DNA of 64,000 nucleotides from Sclerodactyla briareus (GCA_026419785.1 JAODTK010005890.1:334501-398500), one strand, 5' to 3'. Positions 1 through 13,309 are shown, numbered from the stretch's first letter. A program made the numbers and translations. Notes: generated by a model from the sequence alone, not told the origin.

Positions 1-590
1 GAGGTCAAGTCAAGAAATTTTGCGAATTTTCGAACTTGCTGCATTTCAACGAAACTTGTGAATGTGGACTACAGTTGGTTCCAAAATACATGGTCATTTC
101 ATTGAATGAGACTCCTTTGGTCATGGATGCTGTCTTTCTCATTCCTTGACGGGGGAATCTATGCAGTCATGTCGTTGTGTGTATGTGTCCAAGTCTGAAA
201 ACGTTGAAACACGATGAGACCAGAATGGTTGGTCAGATCATGTTGAAATTTGGTGTATAGCTTCCTTACAGGGAGTACAGTAATCCCATGCTTTTTAGTT
301 TAGGTCGGGTGAATTTAGGTCAAGAGGAAAAAGTTGTGAAGAATTGATATTTTGGCCATTTTGGCTCGAAAACGATAACTCGACCCCACCTGGATGGATG
401 AAGCTCATACCTGGTATGTGAGTTACCCATGATGATCACATGAACCGCTTTGTTTTTGGGTCAGGTCAAAGGTCAAAGGTCAGCTTAAAGGTTAATTTTT
501 ACCGGACCCGACAGTGTCTCCAACATCAGAATCGCTCCTGGGATGTGTAGCCTACCATTAATGACCATCGCATTGTGATTACTGACATGC
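1..590. repeat. Degenerate satellite array, left part (about 280 bp period)
   Basis: A sequence around 388-470 (tggatgaagctcatacc, then gatgatcacatgaacc and tttttgggtcaggtca) recurs at about 1257-1332, 1537-1605 and 1817-1875. The last three copies are spaced by about 280 bp. The phrase ggtcaaaggtca recurs near 470-482. This is non-coding tandem repeat DNA. The first two copies are about 870 bp apart because a LINE fragment lies between them. Confidence 0.7.
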
Positions 591-1256
591 TTTGCTCCAT
601 TCCAATGAAAATAAATCTTCCAGGAAAGCTTTTCAATGGAGCAGAGGTGAGTGACATCGTAGGTTTCAAGGCAGCAACTACTAATTTTACAACTGCTTTT
701 CTCACTATTTCCTCTTCCCAGAATGTTTTTCTTTCGATTCAGTTATTCCGTTGAGTATACTCAACAACCTATTTATTTCTAAGGGGAATACCTGGCAAGT
801 ATACTTACCCATGGCCCTGCCTAACTTTTTTTTCAAAATACGTATATCCAAACGGCGTCGCTTTTTGACACTCTTTCAGACGATGATAAACGCCCACGGA
901 GTACCATCAATTATACACTTAGTATGCGAAATGCGGATGTCCTAATCAGTGGTTCCCACTGGTAATACGTTAACAATCACTTTAACAACCTGGCCAAGAT
1001 GGAAAAGAGGAACCTCTTTGAATTTGTTAAAAGTCAGAGGAAAATCAGTATGGTATTCCATCCCTTGAATATCAGGACCACATTATTACAAAAAAACCGA
1101 GATCACGAATGACTATTTCACTTCTGTCTTCCCTTTCCACCAATGAATAACCAATTCCTGACAATGGCATGTCTCCTCACCAAAGGCCTGTATTTACAGT
1201 GCCTGATAATGATGTTCCTAAACTGTTGGTAACCTCCAAACTGAGGAAGATATCGG
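590..1256 (+). pseudogene. Non-LTR retrotransposon (LINE) ORF2 fragment, endonuclease-RT linker region
   Basis: Short frames read like the region between endonuclease and reverse transcriptase of LINE ORF2. At 972-1050 one frame gives NNLAKMEKRNLFEFVKSQRK, and near 1100-1250 frames give NDYFTSVF and DNDVPKLLVTSKLRK, which resemble the segment just before the RT fingers of CR1/jockey-type elements. Frames change several times, so it is a pseudogene. No endonuclease and no catalytic YADD are present. The satellite resumes at 1257, so the fragment sits inside the array. The clade is uncertain; the LINE call rests on the order of these motifs. Confidence 0.5.
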
Positions 1257-1900
1257 CCCTGGATGAAGCTCATACCTGGTATGTGAGTACCCATGATGAT
1301 CACATGAACCGCTTTGTTTTTGGGTCAGGTAAAGGACGACCATCTTCCAAAGGTCAATCAGAATGTCTGGTTGATCAGGTTAAATTTGGTGTGTTATGTG
1401 TACCTTTTTTAAAGGGTCAGCAGGAACCCTATTTTTCTTCGTGTAGTCCGGGTCATTTTCAATCAATAATGGGAATTTGGTGAAATTTCGATATTCCGGT
1501 AAATTTCAGCTTGTAAGCTCGATAACTCAACCTAGATGGATGAAGCTCATACTTAGTATGTCTGTTCCTCATGATGAGCACATGACCCTATTGGTTTTTG
1601 GGTCCGGTCTGATACCTACCGGAGGTCACCACAGGCCAACGCAGGACATTCTTGTTAACCTAAAAAGGGTGCTTTGGTTTGAAATTCTAGTTGGGATTAG
1701 GTTGTGTGGCTCCCTTATTAAGAGCAAAGGTAGTACCTCTTAGGTACCCGGTGTAAGGCATCTGAGAAAGAGATATTCTGACAATTTCAGCTTGTAAATG
1801 TGATAAATTGACCCCACATAGATGAATGAAGCTCATACTCGGTATGTGTGTTCACTATTATGACTCCATTTGCTCTCGTTATTTTAAGGTCAGGTGAGAA
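1257..1900. repeat. Degenerate satellite array, right part (about 280 bp period)
   Basis: Three further units begin near 1257, 1537 and 1817, each with the gatgaagctcatac core followed by a gatgatcacatgaccc-like segment. The small ORFs across this stretch (for example 1169-1483 and 1477-1743) reflect repeat sequence and are not genes. Confidence 0.7.
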
Positions 1901-1999
1901 ATGAAATCGCACATCCAAATGTTGCAATTAGGCCCGACAAGTGCTGAACCGGCGATCAGGCAGTACAACAACCGACATTTCCTCCTGTACGCTACGCGC

Positions 2000-4140
2000 C
2001 AACCATGGTGGCGCTTCGTTTAGGTAGTAAACTTCAGTTCACCTCACCCGCCCACTTTTCGAAACGGATCGACGCCCTGACTATCGATTCCACAACCATG
2101 AAGCTGCAACAGGGAACTTCCATACAGGAGTTTCAAAATAAACTTCTGATCATTTCCCAGGACTGTACAAAACATGTTCATTCCCTCCTCTCTTGGCAAC
2201 AGGAAAAGTTTGTACGAGACAACATCGCTCCAAATCTGGTGATCGGCCAGTCAAATTGTTCGGCCTCTGACACTAAGAGACGGTCTAGGCATTTCATCCA
2301 CAAAAATGTGGAACTGGGCGTCGCAACTCATTCTTTTTTTTGCCATTGCTTGCAGGCTGTCTGACGCAGAAACCCAAATTCTCTCCAAAGGGCTAAATTT
2401 CTGCCCTAAGCCGAAACAATACGACGACTGTCCATGGATCTCGAAGCTTTCTTCCGCCGCCTACGACTATGCGAATACTTTACCGATAAAGATGGCAACA
2501 GTAGTCCACCTCCTGTTGAGGAACAAATCAACAAAATTCAAGGCAAAGAGCACTTGGAACCCACCAAAAGAGCATTCCCCCACATTGGAATCCTACATTT
2601 CGGCAATCGAAAGAAAACTACTCCCTGCCACTGAATTCAGGGATAGCCTCAGCAAGACTGAGAGGCGATCCATTGGCCTTCTGAAACGATCTCGTCATCA
2701 AACCTGCTGACAAAGGTTCTGCCGTGGTGGCTAAGCAGATCACCAAATTCTACGGAATCGGAAGCAAAACGTCTACTGGACAACCCCGTACATTATCAGC
2801 CACTTTACTCCGACCCCACCCAGCAAATTACTGCTCAGATTGAAACAAACTCAACCTCCTTCAATCGGAATCCAAGCCAGAAAGGTTTTACTTCCTCCCG
2901 AAAGTTCACAAGGATGGCAGCCGTGGCAGACCATCATTTCGGGCAATGGCACTGTTGCAGAGAAAATTTCTAAATTCGTGGTCATCCTGATTCAGCCCCT
3001 CGTCCCGTCTCGTATCAAGGACACCACAGACTTCATAAAAAAAATCGGAAAGATCAAAGATCTCCCTCCTGACACAGTGCTGGCAACCAGGACGTATCTT
3101 CTCTGTATACCAAAATCCATCACACGGAAGGTACAAAAGCCTGTACTTCGGCTTTCAAACCGATCCCTGGCCAGACACCATCCAAAGTCGATTTGCGGAC
3201 TAATACACCCTCATCCTGACCTGGAACAATTTCGTATCCGGCGCTCAACATTACCTGCAAATCCACGGCACAGCAATGGCACTAAAAATTCCCTAATTTC
3301 GCCAACTCTTCTGGGAAAGCTTGAAGAAGAAATTCCTTTCTGAACGGGCCCTACTGCCACTTTTGTGGCTCTGTTGACATCGTCATGATATGGACCCACG
3401 GGGAAAAAAAACTTACTCGTTCCTCGAACAAATCAACGCATTCCACCCATCCATCAAATTCACTACCGAATTTTCAAACGACAGGGACCACTTCCGTGAC
3501 AACCGCAGTGACTTGGTAAACGGATTCACTCAAAGAGACGTGTTCACAAAACCAACGGACAAGCCCAATATCTTACTCGCTAGCAGTTGTCACCCACCCC
3601 ACTACACGAGAAACATTCCCTAGTCAAGCTCTTCGTCAGAAACGCATTTGAGTTCCATTTAGGAGCCATTGCAAAGGCTAAAAAAGACTCTGCGAATTGA
3701 CACTCTGATGTACAAAATTCGTCAGTCCAACTCCAGAGTACCCTTGTCTGTGAATACCATACTGCCCTCAGCACCATTAGGCCCCCTTATCCACAAGCAT
3801 GTGCCCATCCTTCAAATCATGGATCGCCTAGATCCGTGTTCCCGGAACCCCAAGTTGTGGCCTACAGCAGACCTCGAATCTATGTGACATCGGGCAAGCC
3901 GAGCAGCAAACAGACACCCGGCGACAGCCGCCCCTGCCCATCTAACTGCAAAAAACGTGCAAACTGTCGATCGCACAACTTGTTTCAAAAGTTTCCAGAC
4001 ATCCGCATATTTCCAATTCAACAGGATATTGATTGCGTCTCGAAGAACCTAGTCTAACCTCAGTATTGTAACCTCTAAGTTCAGTACATCGGGGACACAA
4101 AAAGTACCCTGAGGTGGGTCAGTGTACTTGTGTTGGTTGC
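2000..4140 (+). mobile_element. Penelope-like element 1, decayed, with RT and GIY-YIG remnants
   Basis: The frames, read in order, follow the layout of a Penelope-like retroelement protein. The N-terminal part has SDAETQILSKGLNFCPKPK (about 2358-2416) and DLEAFFRRLRL (about 2436). The RT has VIKPADKGSAVV (2692-2730), the ISGNG box (about 2935), SSLYT (about 3095) and the segment INAFHPSIKFTTEF (about 3434). A Cys-rich linker CPSNCKKRANCR (about 3937) is followed by VQYIGDTKSTLR (about 4082-4115), the start of a GIY-YIG endonuclease. The RT catalytic YIDD region near 3370-3400 is mutated, and frames shift at least six times. Known members use RT plus GIY-YIG for target-primed transposition. 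This copy is inactive. Confidence 0.85.
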
Positions 4141-4259
4141 TGAAGAAGGTCCTAGGAAGACCGAAAATTCCAATATGATTGCTAAACCGGTACTCCTTCC
4201 CGTCAACCATGAGTCTTTTCTATATAACCTCATTCATCATATGATTTATTATATTTTCT

Positions 4260-6200
4260 GGAGTACACGTGGACTCGTTTTCTACTATGTTCGGCCCCCA
4301 CCTTGACAGTGCACAACTCACGCAAGACGCCAGCACGAATATTTACTACAAAATTTGGCTCGAGCCAGATCAGACATCGTATCCTCAACACAGTGCAAGA
4401 GTCAGAGTCGCTTGGACACAAGAGATCCAAACAGAGACACGGTTACTGAAGGACATCTCATTAGAGGTGAATTGTAAAGAAGTGAAGACAGCCTCGCAGT
4501 CGTCCTATGACGGGGAACTGAACTTTCGATTCTCTAATAAGCTGCACAAATCAAACAGGCGTGTAAGTAGAGACCCTCTACTCAAGGAGCTGCAACTATC
4601 TAACCACCTCATTCTGTATAGGAAGTTTCCGGACCGGATCCGTCCACGTATCGAAAATGAGCGACACAACAACGTCATCAATCTATCCAATCACGTTCTC
4701 TCCGATGACGAAGTGGGGATTCTCGAGAAGGTCTCTCCTTTTGTCCATTTCGGCAACTCGACAATGTGGGTACATGACTTTACCAGACGGGTCAAGCTCC
4801 GAGAGTACTTTCGTGATAACACTAATTCTGCCGCTGATCAGTTTCGACAACCCCACGCAACCACCGACCGGAAGCGCCAGAAACAGGAATGGACACCACC
4901 GGACGGACGAAACCCACATATTGACAACTTCACCAGACTAGCAAGAACACACCTGGACAACAAGTAGAGAACAAGACCACCAAGGTCCCCTACAACACGT
5001 CCAAGGGAGAACGCGATGCCATAAAGAACCTTCGAACTAATGCCGACATAACCATCCGCCCCAGCAGACAAGGGAGGCGCAGTTACCATCGTCAACACAG
5101 TGGACCACATCACAGAGGCAGAACAACAACTCTCAGCCCCTGAGTTTTACAAGAAACTAGGTGCGGATCCTACCAAGAAATTTGACTCTAACATTTCTGA
5201 TCTCTGCAAAGTATCTTCTGACACAAGAGTGACAGATCTAATTCCTGACAACCCCATTCTGGGTACCTTCTACACCCTTCCTAAGATACGTGAGTTGCCA
5301 GGCCTCATGAAAAAGGTCTCTGATGAAAATTCCGAGCACCCCTCGGACGAGGATGTTTATTGTGAACGTGGAGCTGCCCGCAAAGCCAGGTTACTGAACC
5401 TAACCCCTCCTGGCAGGCCAATCATCTCAGGGATGGGTACCCTCACTGAAGGCCTGTCCGGCATGATTGACTCCATCCACAATCCCCTACTCCATATATA
5501 CCGAGTTATTTTAAAAACACACTCATTTCCTCCGGAAGTGGGGGGGGGAAAAATCAAAAAACTTGATCTATTAGCCCCACCCAAAGAACTCGATGCTGGT
5601 AACCAGCTCCTTGTATACCAATATCCCACATATTGACGGCGTCCTTGCCTGCAAAGAATTCCTGTTAGAGCATGGTACAGACGACCAATCGTGCCATGAC
5701 CTTGCTATCATTATTGATTTCATCCTTAAGAACAACTACTTCAGTTCAACGATAAGAACTACCTGCAGGTGAATTGTGCCCATGGCGGTACACTTTACCT
5801 GTCATGGGCACAAAGATGGCCCCCTCCTACGCAAATATATTTGTGCACAAAGTGGAAACAGATCTCCTTGCCTCGGCTCCGCTCAAGCCCAGTCATCACT
5901 ATAGATATATTGATTTTTTTTTTTTTCGGAACTACGGCAAGGACGCTCCACGGAGTTTCTCTGCCAACGCCTTCCACGTCAACATCAATTCACTATGGCG
6001 GCCTCTAACTGCCAAATCTCTTTTTTTGGGATGTCGTTATCAAACTATCAAATAACACATTATCTACGTCAATCTTCTATAAAAACCTACTGACATTCAC
6101 CAATACCTATATTACAATAGTTTCCACCCGACCAGTCTCAGAAAGTCTTTCATTGTATTCAGCCAATGTATTAGAATCAAGCGTATCTGTTCCGACATGA
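4260..6200 (+). mobile_element. Penelope-like element 2, decayed RT of a different family
   Basis: The frame at 4269-4967 contains INLSNHVLSDDEVGILEKVS, the conserved N-terminal segment of Penelope-like proteins. The frame at 5100-5636 holds the RT start: GTFYTLPKIRELPG, then PGRPIISGMGTLTEGLSG. After a frame change NIPHIDGVLACKEF follows (about 5622). The frame at 5774-6055 has MAPSYANIFVHK and RYIDFFF, a broken YIDD catalytic box. A thumb-like HPTSLRKS segment and IRIKRICSDMT lie at about 6125-6200. I see no GIY-YIG domain, so the 3' end seems truncated near 6200. It starts only about 120 bp after element 1 in the same orientation, but its RT motifs differ enough to be another family. Confidence 0.85.
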
Positions 6201-7350
6201 CTTCTAGCAAGTCAATAGTCAGAGACGCTGTCGTCCACACTTCCAGACCCATGAGGACCCAACAAGCCTCGTATCCATCCTACTGCTACCATTGGAAGCA
6301 CTGATGTCACCCATAATGACCTTCGATCACTAGTGGGAATGGGATCAACTGAGTTGGGTGGGCAGAGGCTCCTCACCGAGTCATCCACTGACCCCAGTCG
6401 GAGCAATACACTGCAACCACAGACAACACGCCCAACATGTGTGCTATCTGTAGCCCGCATTATACTTCGTTGCTTAGCTTACCTGTGATACCAAGGTAAC
6501 AAGTTAGTCAGCAACAGCGAGAGCTAACTGCCTGGCGGTACCATACCGTCATCACACGCCAACCAGAAGTATGTATAACCACAACAACTGATATCGCCGG
6601 TACCAGGCCTGCGAACCTCAGACCGAGAGGGTTGCAATGCTGATACCAAGCCCTTCCCAAGTTTCCCTTGACATGACAGGTAAGCGAGCATCCTTATGGA
6701 GCGCCAACAAGACCGTCCACCTTAGATTGATCCGGGTGACCGGTACAGTACCCACAACGATACCCAAACCGTCTGGGTCATACGACGAGCTGCCCTGCGA
6801 TGGGCAGCAGCGGTTAGGAGAATTCCCCTACGAACAAAACAAACAAGTTGATAATTTCTCTAGTGGACCCTGGCGATGCAAAGAAAAGGAGGGGGTGTCA
6901 ACCCCACGTCCCCTGGCTGTAGACTCGGGAAGGGATTCCGAACACCGGAGCAGCCGACCCCTGCTACCCCAGTCCATCGATAAAAATGAACCTCTTGTTA
7001 GACAGTTAGCTGGTAGACATTTTCTTGGTTTCCGTCTATCACATGCGTGCAATTTGAACGGAAAATTAAGGCGAACTGAATATCGACTGAATCCTTACCG
7101 TCGTCACTCCGAAATCACTCAAACCATTTAAATGTCGTAGGCTAACTTACTGATTCACGTTAAGTCAACATGTTTTGGGCATATACCCAGCCTATACTGA
7201 TTACATAAATAATATGCAGGTACGATGGCTCGGAAAAGACACATTCCTGAGTATAGATCATGTAGTCCGGAATAATGGCCTACGAATTGCTTTGATGTTG
7301 TGGCCTTGTGCTGTGACCGCCAGGACATTTGTGATCTCAGTGACTCATGA
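6200..7350. other. Unassigned stretch with one 164-codon open frame (6637-7131, +)
   Basis: No domain is recognised. The plus frame at 6637-7131 is open for 164 codons and rich in Ser, Arg and Pro, with no signal peptide or membrane segment. Its neighbours are a decayed Penelope-like element and unassigned DNA. It may be part of an unknown transposon or a chance open frame. I would not call it a gene. Confidence 0.25.
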
Positions 7351-7356
7351 AGGGGA

Positions 7357-7935
7357 TTAGCGAGTGACAGCCGTCACATTCACAACGCCCCGGCCACCCG
7401 ATACTGGTACCGGATTTTTTCTTTGGGGGAAAAATCTTAAATAATTTTTATAAAACTTGAGAAAGTGACTAATATGACGTGGGAGCGGATATTCGCTACG
7501 GGAGGAGAGGGGGGTACTACTAGCAAATTTTCTTCTACTGGCTCTGACCCCGTATCCGAGTACGTGTCTTGTCAAATGAGGTACGGTGTCTTCACTCCAA
7601 CATAATATTTCGAATTGATGCGGTAGGAAAGTGTCAATGCATGTGAAAGTGTTCTTTCTACTAGAGATGGAGCCAAATCGCGCTTCCCGGCGGACGATCC
7701 TGCCCACGCGCGTTCCTGGTGCACGTATCCGATAGGTTGGGGCGACCGCCGGACGCCCCGGGCCCATGGTCGGCGCAGCTTCGTTGTACCTTATTGAGTT
7801 GGGGGTGGCCAGGCGCATGGCCCTTGGGCGCTTGCCCAGGAGGAGGCGTCGATTGGAAGCGGCGGGTGGACCCGGCAAGGTGTCTACCAGGCATGTGCTC
7901 CCATGAGTGAGTGAGTGGCAAATGATTCTAACCAA
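7357..7935 (-). other. Unrecognised 192-codon open frame in a GC-rich block
   Basis: This is the longest uninterrupted frame in the first 15 kb that I could not tie to a transposon. The block 7670-7905 is clearly GC-richer and more CpG-rich than its surroundings. The predicted protein is very basic (many Arg) and has no motif I recognise. Overlapping frames are also open here (7661-7921 on minus, 7719-7910 on plus), as expected where high GC makes stop codons rare. It could be a transposon gag or UTR piece, a CpG-rich repeat, or an exon. Coding status is unproven. Confidence 0.25.
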
Positions 7936-10721
7936 AACTGCCTGTCATATAGTAAAAAATTAAGAGGGGCCTTGTCTCTGGTAACAACAGATGCAGAGAC
8001 AACTTACAATTTGAGTCCAAACAAGATAAAGAGACAGTTTTGAAGTGGCATAGTGCAGGTTCACCAAAAGAACAAGATAATTGGACTTTCCCATCAACAT
8101 CTGCGAGAGAAATCCACGAACCACCACATAGCATCAGAGGAGTTTCAAACACAAATAAATGACTGCTCACAGCTGACCGACGAGACTGCAAATATCCCGC
8201 CACCACCCCACCCCCCCCCAAAAAAAAAAACAACAACACAGTCCACTGTTTCTAGGACAAGTGAGACACCGCGTTGAACCCGTGTGTGTAGATAACTGAC
8301 TGCACGTATAGGCTACGAACCGTCCTAAAAAAAAAAAAAACACCGCAAAGCGTTAACGTCTTGTGGCTGCGGGCAAATGACGTAGGTGTAGGATCGTTCA
8401 AACTGATTAAGAAACCGATTTTTTTTCTATTCCTAACATACACTCCCATACCTTCCCACTAACCTATCTCTTCTTGCTGCTGGGAATCTCCATTACGGTA
8501 TATTCTGGCAATGACACTGAAAACATTTGAACAACCAATCATTGTAGACTAAAACCATAGAGGAGGATATACTTGTCGAGTCCTGACTAGTTCGTATCTT
8601 TGTGGCCAGCCTGCGTGAGTCAAGCTCCCTGTCTGAGAGGTGAGATATCTTTCTCAAATCAATCAGTGTCTAAAATAATTCGCGAGGCTAGGCTAATCTA
8701 TCAGCCAAGGGCCCGTAATAACTTGAGAACCAGAAAAACCAGAACTCTCGCAACACTGGACGCGGACATCTCAGCTGTGGTAGTAGTAACAGTGTTCACT
8801 GTCTGAGCTTCATACCAACTTTGATAATATTCTCGGCCCTCTCGGCCTCATACATAATTTCCCTTCAATAGTTTTTCGTATTAAATTATTTTGCATTTAA
8901 ACATATATTATATTTTTAGTGATATTCTAGCTACGATTACACTCGTTCGTTTAGACTTTCCGGTCAGTAGATTGCAATCTACTATTCATGCAGTGTATGT
9001 AGGCTACCTAAACATGCGCGCACATACCTGCGATTTTTGCCCGGACCGGTAATGGCGGACAGCATTACGCGCGCGTCACACACTGCACGCATAGCGTTGC
9101 TAAGCTTGTACGGAGCAAAACGCACACCAGTTATATATATTCCTCTAGTTGTGTTGTTATTTTCACCACGCAAAATCATCAAATGTGACATTCGCCATCC
9201 TGTGCCTAATTGTGAATTTTCGAAAAGTAATTTTGCTATGGAATGTATTTTAGTAGTCTTTCATGTTGCATTCCTATTTCTCTAATAAATGAGATACAAA
9301 TTGGCATACCATGCATCCCTTGTAAGTCGGCACTCTAGGCAACTATATCCTTCTCTATGACTAAAACCCAAGAGGTGTGAACACCTCTCTTCCTGGGGTA
9401 CCTGTTTCCATAGCAACAGAAAACTGGCATGGTGATGATGTTGACAACAAATCACCTTTCCCCTCAGCTTCAAAGGAATGTAGACATTACATTCCATTGT
9501 GGAATAAAACCCTCATGTAGACCCCATTTTCTATGTCCCGATGGTTAAGCGAGATGAAGCGAGATGTGTTGACAGATGAATAGCCACTGGAATGATCTAG
9601 ACTATTGTTATAAATAATTCGGGTATTTATGGGATTTAGTTGACATATAATCACAGCATGTAAACAAAATTGTAACTCTGCCTAGCCATTGGCATGCTTC
9701 GTTTGCCACTAAGTTTCCACCTGAATCGCGCATGTGGGTCAAAGTTATGATTGAATGTACGATCAAATCAAACAAAGGAACGGACGAGGGACATGATGAC
9801 TTGTGGAGCTGCTAAAAACGTCCAGTAATTGCTCATGTCGCATAATTCTCTCTTTCTAGTATCCTCGTTCGAACCGCAGCAGCCCTCCCCCAAACAGCGA
9901 TCACTAATAATCCTAGAATCATCCCATGGGAGAAGCCATATTCGAAACCAGTGGTTGTAATCAGTGGTTCTATACGGAATGTTGCTCATTTACTGGCTCC
10001 ACTTTTCAGCAGCCCCCCCTTGTCAATCCATTGTTAGATGAAGACCTCAACGTGATGTTTATTAATGTGTTTCTGTTTTTTGCCCACTGGTACTAGGTCG
10101 CCTCACTCAGTAGTTTTGCATTTCATTCCTCCATTACTTTCTCTGGCGTCCTGTTTCGTTGCTAACCGTAATGGTGTGGCATGGCGATCTCCTGCCTTCC
10201 ATGCCTTGGGCTAATGTGGCCAGCCTAATCCCACCCCAAAACCGTTCTCTTCTTAAGGACGGATATGATGCCTCCATGCTCTCGAGCTCCCTGATCCATA
10301 CCTTAGTTTTCCTGTCCCTGTATGTGATATCTAGATGCTTTTCTCATGCTGTGTGGGCTTCTGCTAATGTGTTCTCCATTTGCTCCTACTGGTGCGTTCT
10401 TTCGAAGTCGTGACTCTGGTGATTAGCAGGTAGAGCGGAAACAAAAGTCGAAGGAGTTCGCTAACCTTTTTGGGTATACTATACTCGCTGAAAAAACCCA
10501 CCGCGATCAAATAAATGAAAAAAGCGTAGGCCGTCTACAATCTTGAACTAGTCATCGCCCTCCCCTAAATACCTGAAATGACTAACACTGATATGACCAT
10601 TCCTGATACATACATCGACTTTTTCTAGCGTTCATGGACGTTCTTTTTAATAATTCCTACCTTTTCTTGTCTGAAAAAAACTTAACAAATGTTTCCTAAC
10701 TTAGTATTTATGGTGTGTCGG

Positions 10722-10790
10722 ATTGCATCATCCGGCGGGCCGATTTTGGCCTGCAGACCGCCATCTGGAAACCCCCGATGCTTTAACTCG
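10722..10790. mobile_element. Possible hAT transposon terminal sequence
   Basis: The stretch reads ccggcgggccgattttggcc, then tgcagaccgccatctggaaa and ccccc. This closely resembles the subterminal GC-rich sequence (gcgggcc...ttggcc...gccgcca...) found at the ends of many animal hAT elements. I did not find the opposite terminus or a transposase nearby. Confidence 0.35.
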
Positions 10791-12188
10791 CATTTTTCGG
10801 CCGGTGGAAGTCTTGTGCGATAATGACTCAGGTCGGTCAGTTGTTGGCGCTACGTATTTTTTATATCAAATATCGAGCGCGAGCTAGGACAGACATTTTC
10901 GAAGGCAATGACACTACTTATATATGTTCAAGTTGAGGTGTGTGGGGAGCAATCCGCAACGATTATAAGAGAACAATTGACTAATGTTTTTACTTTTCGA
11001 TTTCGAGAATTTTTAATTTAAAGTTAGCAGACAGAATTTGTTAAAATCTCTGACAAATTTTTGTGCACGACGCACTGAATATAGGCATACACATTATTGC
11101 TAGCCAGGTATTTTTTATGGGTTTGACATGTTGTAATTACCCCCCTCCACCCATTTTCATGATGAGGGAAGATATCCCCTCCCCATCCCCCTGATTACGA
11201 TAACATGAATGTCTCGATTTAGTGTAAAACTTCCCGCAACGAATATTTATCATTACTATCAAAGTATTAACGATCGAGTAGTAGGACTGGTAGGAATGAG
11301 GAATACCAACCATTTCAGCGGGAAGTTTCGCAGTTTTCTCACTCGACGTTCGGACTGTTCTTCCATGTGGTTAGCGGCAGTGGTCGTTGAATCAGATTTC
11401 TGTTTCCATGTTCCAAAATTCCATGTTTCAAAATGCTGTTGATATCTCAATTCAGTGATTTTCTTACTGATTTGCGATATATCACGCCGTTTGCATGATC
11501 AACGAAAACTATTGCGCTGGTCGAAATCGTTACAAGTATATTCAATCGGTAAGGAACAAAATCGAAATCATACTTTCTCTCACAACAGTGTTTTGAAGAG
11601 TGGATGCGCCAGTGTGATCAGGTTGAAGTTAGCCGACGAACTCGACGTATTATTCCACGAATTATGCACTCGATAGTACTGTTCACTGCATGGAAATATT
11701 CCGATTAAAGATGACGAACGTTCGGAAAGTGGAGACCTGGCCCCGTGAATTCACTGCTAAGTGAGTGTCGCACGTGCATGACGTGCGTGTGTTGTGCGTG
11801 CAGTTAACATCCGCACCTGCTACGAAGAAAGGAGTTGCGTGATTGCAATAATTTGTGGAGAAAAGCGAGAAATTCCGAGGGAGACGTATTCTTTGTTGTA
11901 TTTGTATTTCACCCTTTTTACATGAATGAAAATAATATTTTTTGGTTGACCTCGGGCCCAGTACCTCAGTCGGAAAATATACAAAATACAGAAATTTGAT
12001 CTGGATAATCGAAAATTCTAACTGAAGTCGCTCTGACCATTCTTTTTTTTGAGGGGTGGGGGGGGGGGGGGAGGTGAGACACCCCCACACACACCCGCTC
12101 GCGACGTCCCTGAGCATGATTTGAAAATCTCGTGAACCTGAATTGGCCCAGAATGTTTGGTCTGATCAATTTGAAAGCAGTGTATAGC

Positions 12189-12245
12189 TTTCATTCATTC
12201 ATTCATTCATTCATTCATTCATTCATTCATTCATTCGTTCGTTCA
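12189..12245. repeat. (ATTC)n microsatellite
   Basis: About a dozen tandem attc units, ending in two variant gttc units. Confidence 0.95.
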
Positions 12246-13244
12246 GTAGTCTTGGGTTAAGACGACGCTAGCACTTTTTAACTCCGTTGAAACAAACCAA
12301 CCAGTTGTGCCTTCCAGCTATCGTTATATATCAGTGGTGATTGTGAAATGGCAATAGCTTCGTCTCGGAGAACTGTTCAATTTTTTTCAACTATTTTTAC
12401 AATCTAAAGAAGCCAATCACATCACGTTCCAGTAGTTGTTTACATCCCGTGGGTTGCTAATTCGACTTCTACGAGGAACCTTATTACACTAACATACTGA
12501 AGTTTTATATTTCTCTCGAAAAATTTGTGTATTATCTGGAATGAAAATTAGTAATAAAGACAGATGGGAACGGAACATTAATTTCTGTCGGAGAAGTCTG
12601 CAATTTATTATTGCTATTTTGAATAACTCATTCGACGAGAATAGGCAACATGAAATAGTACGATACAGGAATTAGACCTAGTGAGTTGAGAGAAACGATC
12701 GAGAATGTGAAGTTTTCCTAGCTGTTTAATGCTTTGCAGCGAAAGTTCTCAGCCGAGTTAATGTAAAGTAAATCATTTTCGCGCTAATTATTACTACTGT
12801 ACAATGTTTTCTCGTTGTTGATCAAGTTTTTGGAGCGAGCAGGCCTGAAAAGGTTGATAATTTGCGACTACTTTACTTTAACACTTCTCTAAAACGTTAG
12901 GCAGTACTGGATGCATGATTGATTGCTCGTTCATACAGCTAATGCATAGCATTAGACACTTTAACGAACAGTCCTACAAGACTTCCGTGGCGAAAATATA
13001 TTTAGGACCGTACTGTTCAAGAGCTGTATAGGGGACCTAGACCATGTGAGAAGCGCAAATTGAGTCACAGTCACGAGGTCTTGAACAAGACTATCATTCA
13101 GTCGGCTAGTTTGCTGGTATGCTTGTATTTATTAAACACCATTCGGAAGCGAACAAAATTATTTATTATCAAGTCATTGTGAATACTCAATACCGTCAAA
13201 CCTTAGAATATGGTGAAAGAATATGGTGAATAGTTCAATCATCA

Positions 13245-13309
13245 TCATCATTATAATAATAATAAAATAATAATAATAATAATAATAATAATAAGAATAA
13301 TAATAATAA

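Larger units (their letters stand above)
7936..13240. other. Long non-coding stretch, no gene recognised
   Basis: Only short unrelated frames occur here, none over 145 codons and none with a recognisable motif. It holds short homopolymer and C/A runs (about 8205-8231, 8326-8340), an (ATTC)n microsatellite near 12.2 kb and a hAT-like terminus near 10.74 kb. Otherwise I see nothing I can support. Confidence 0.5.
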
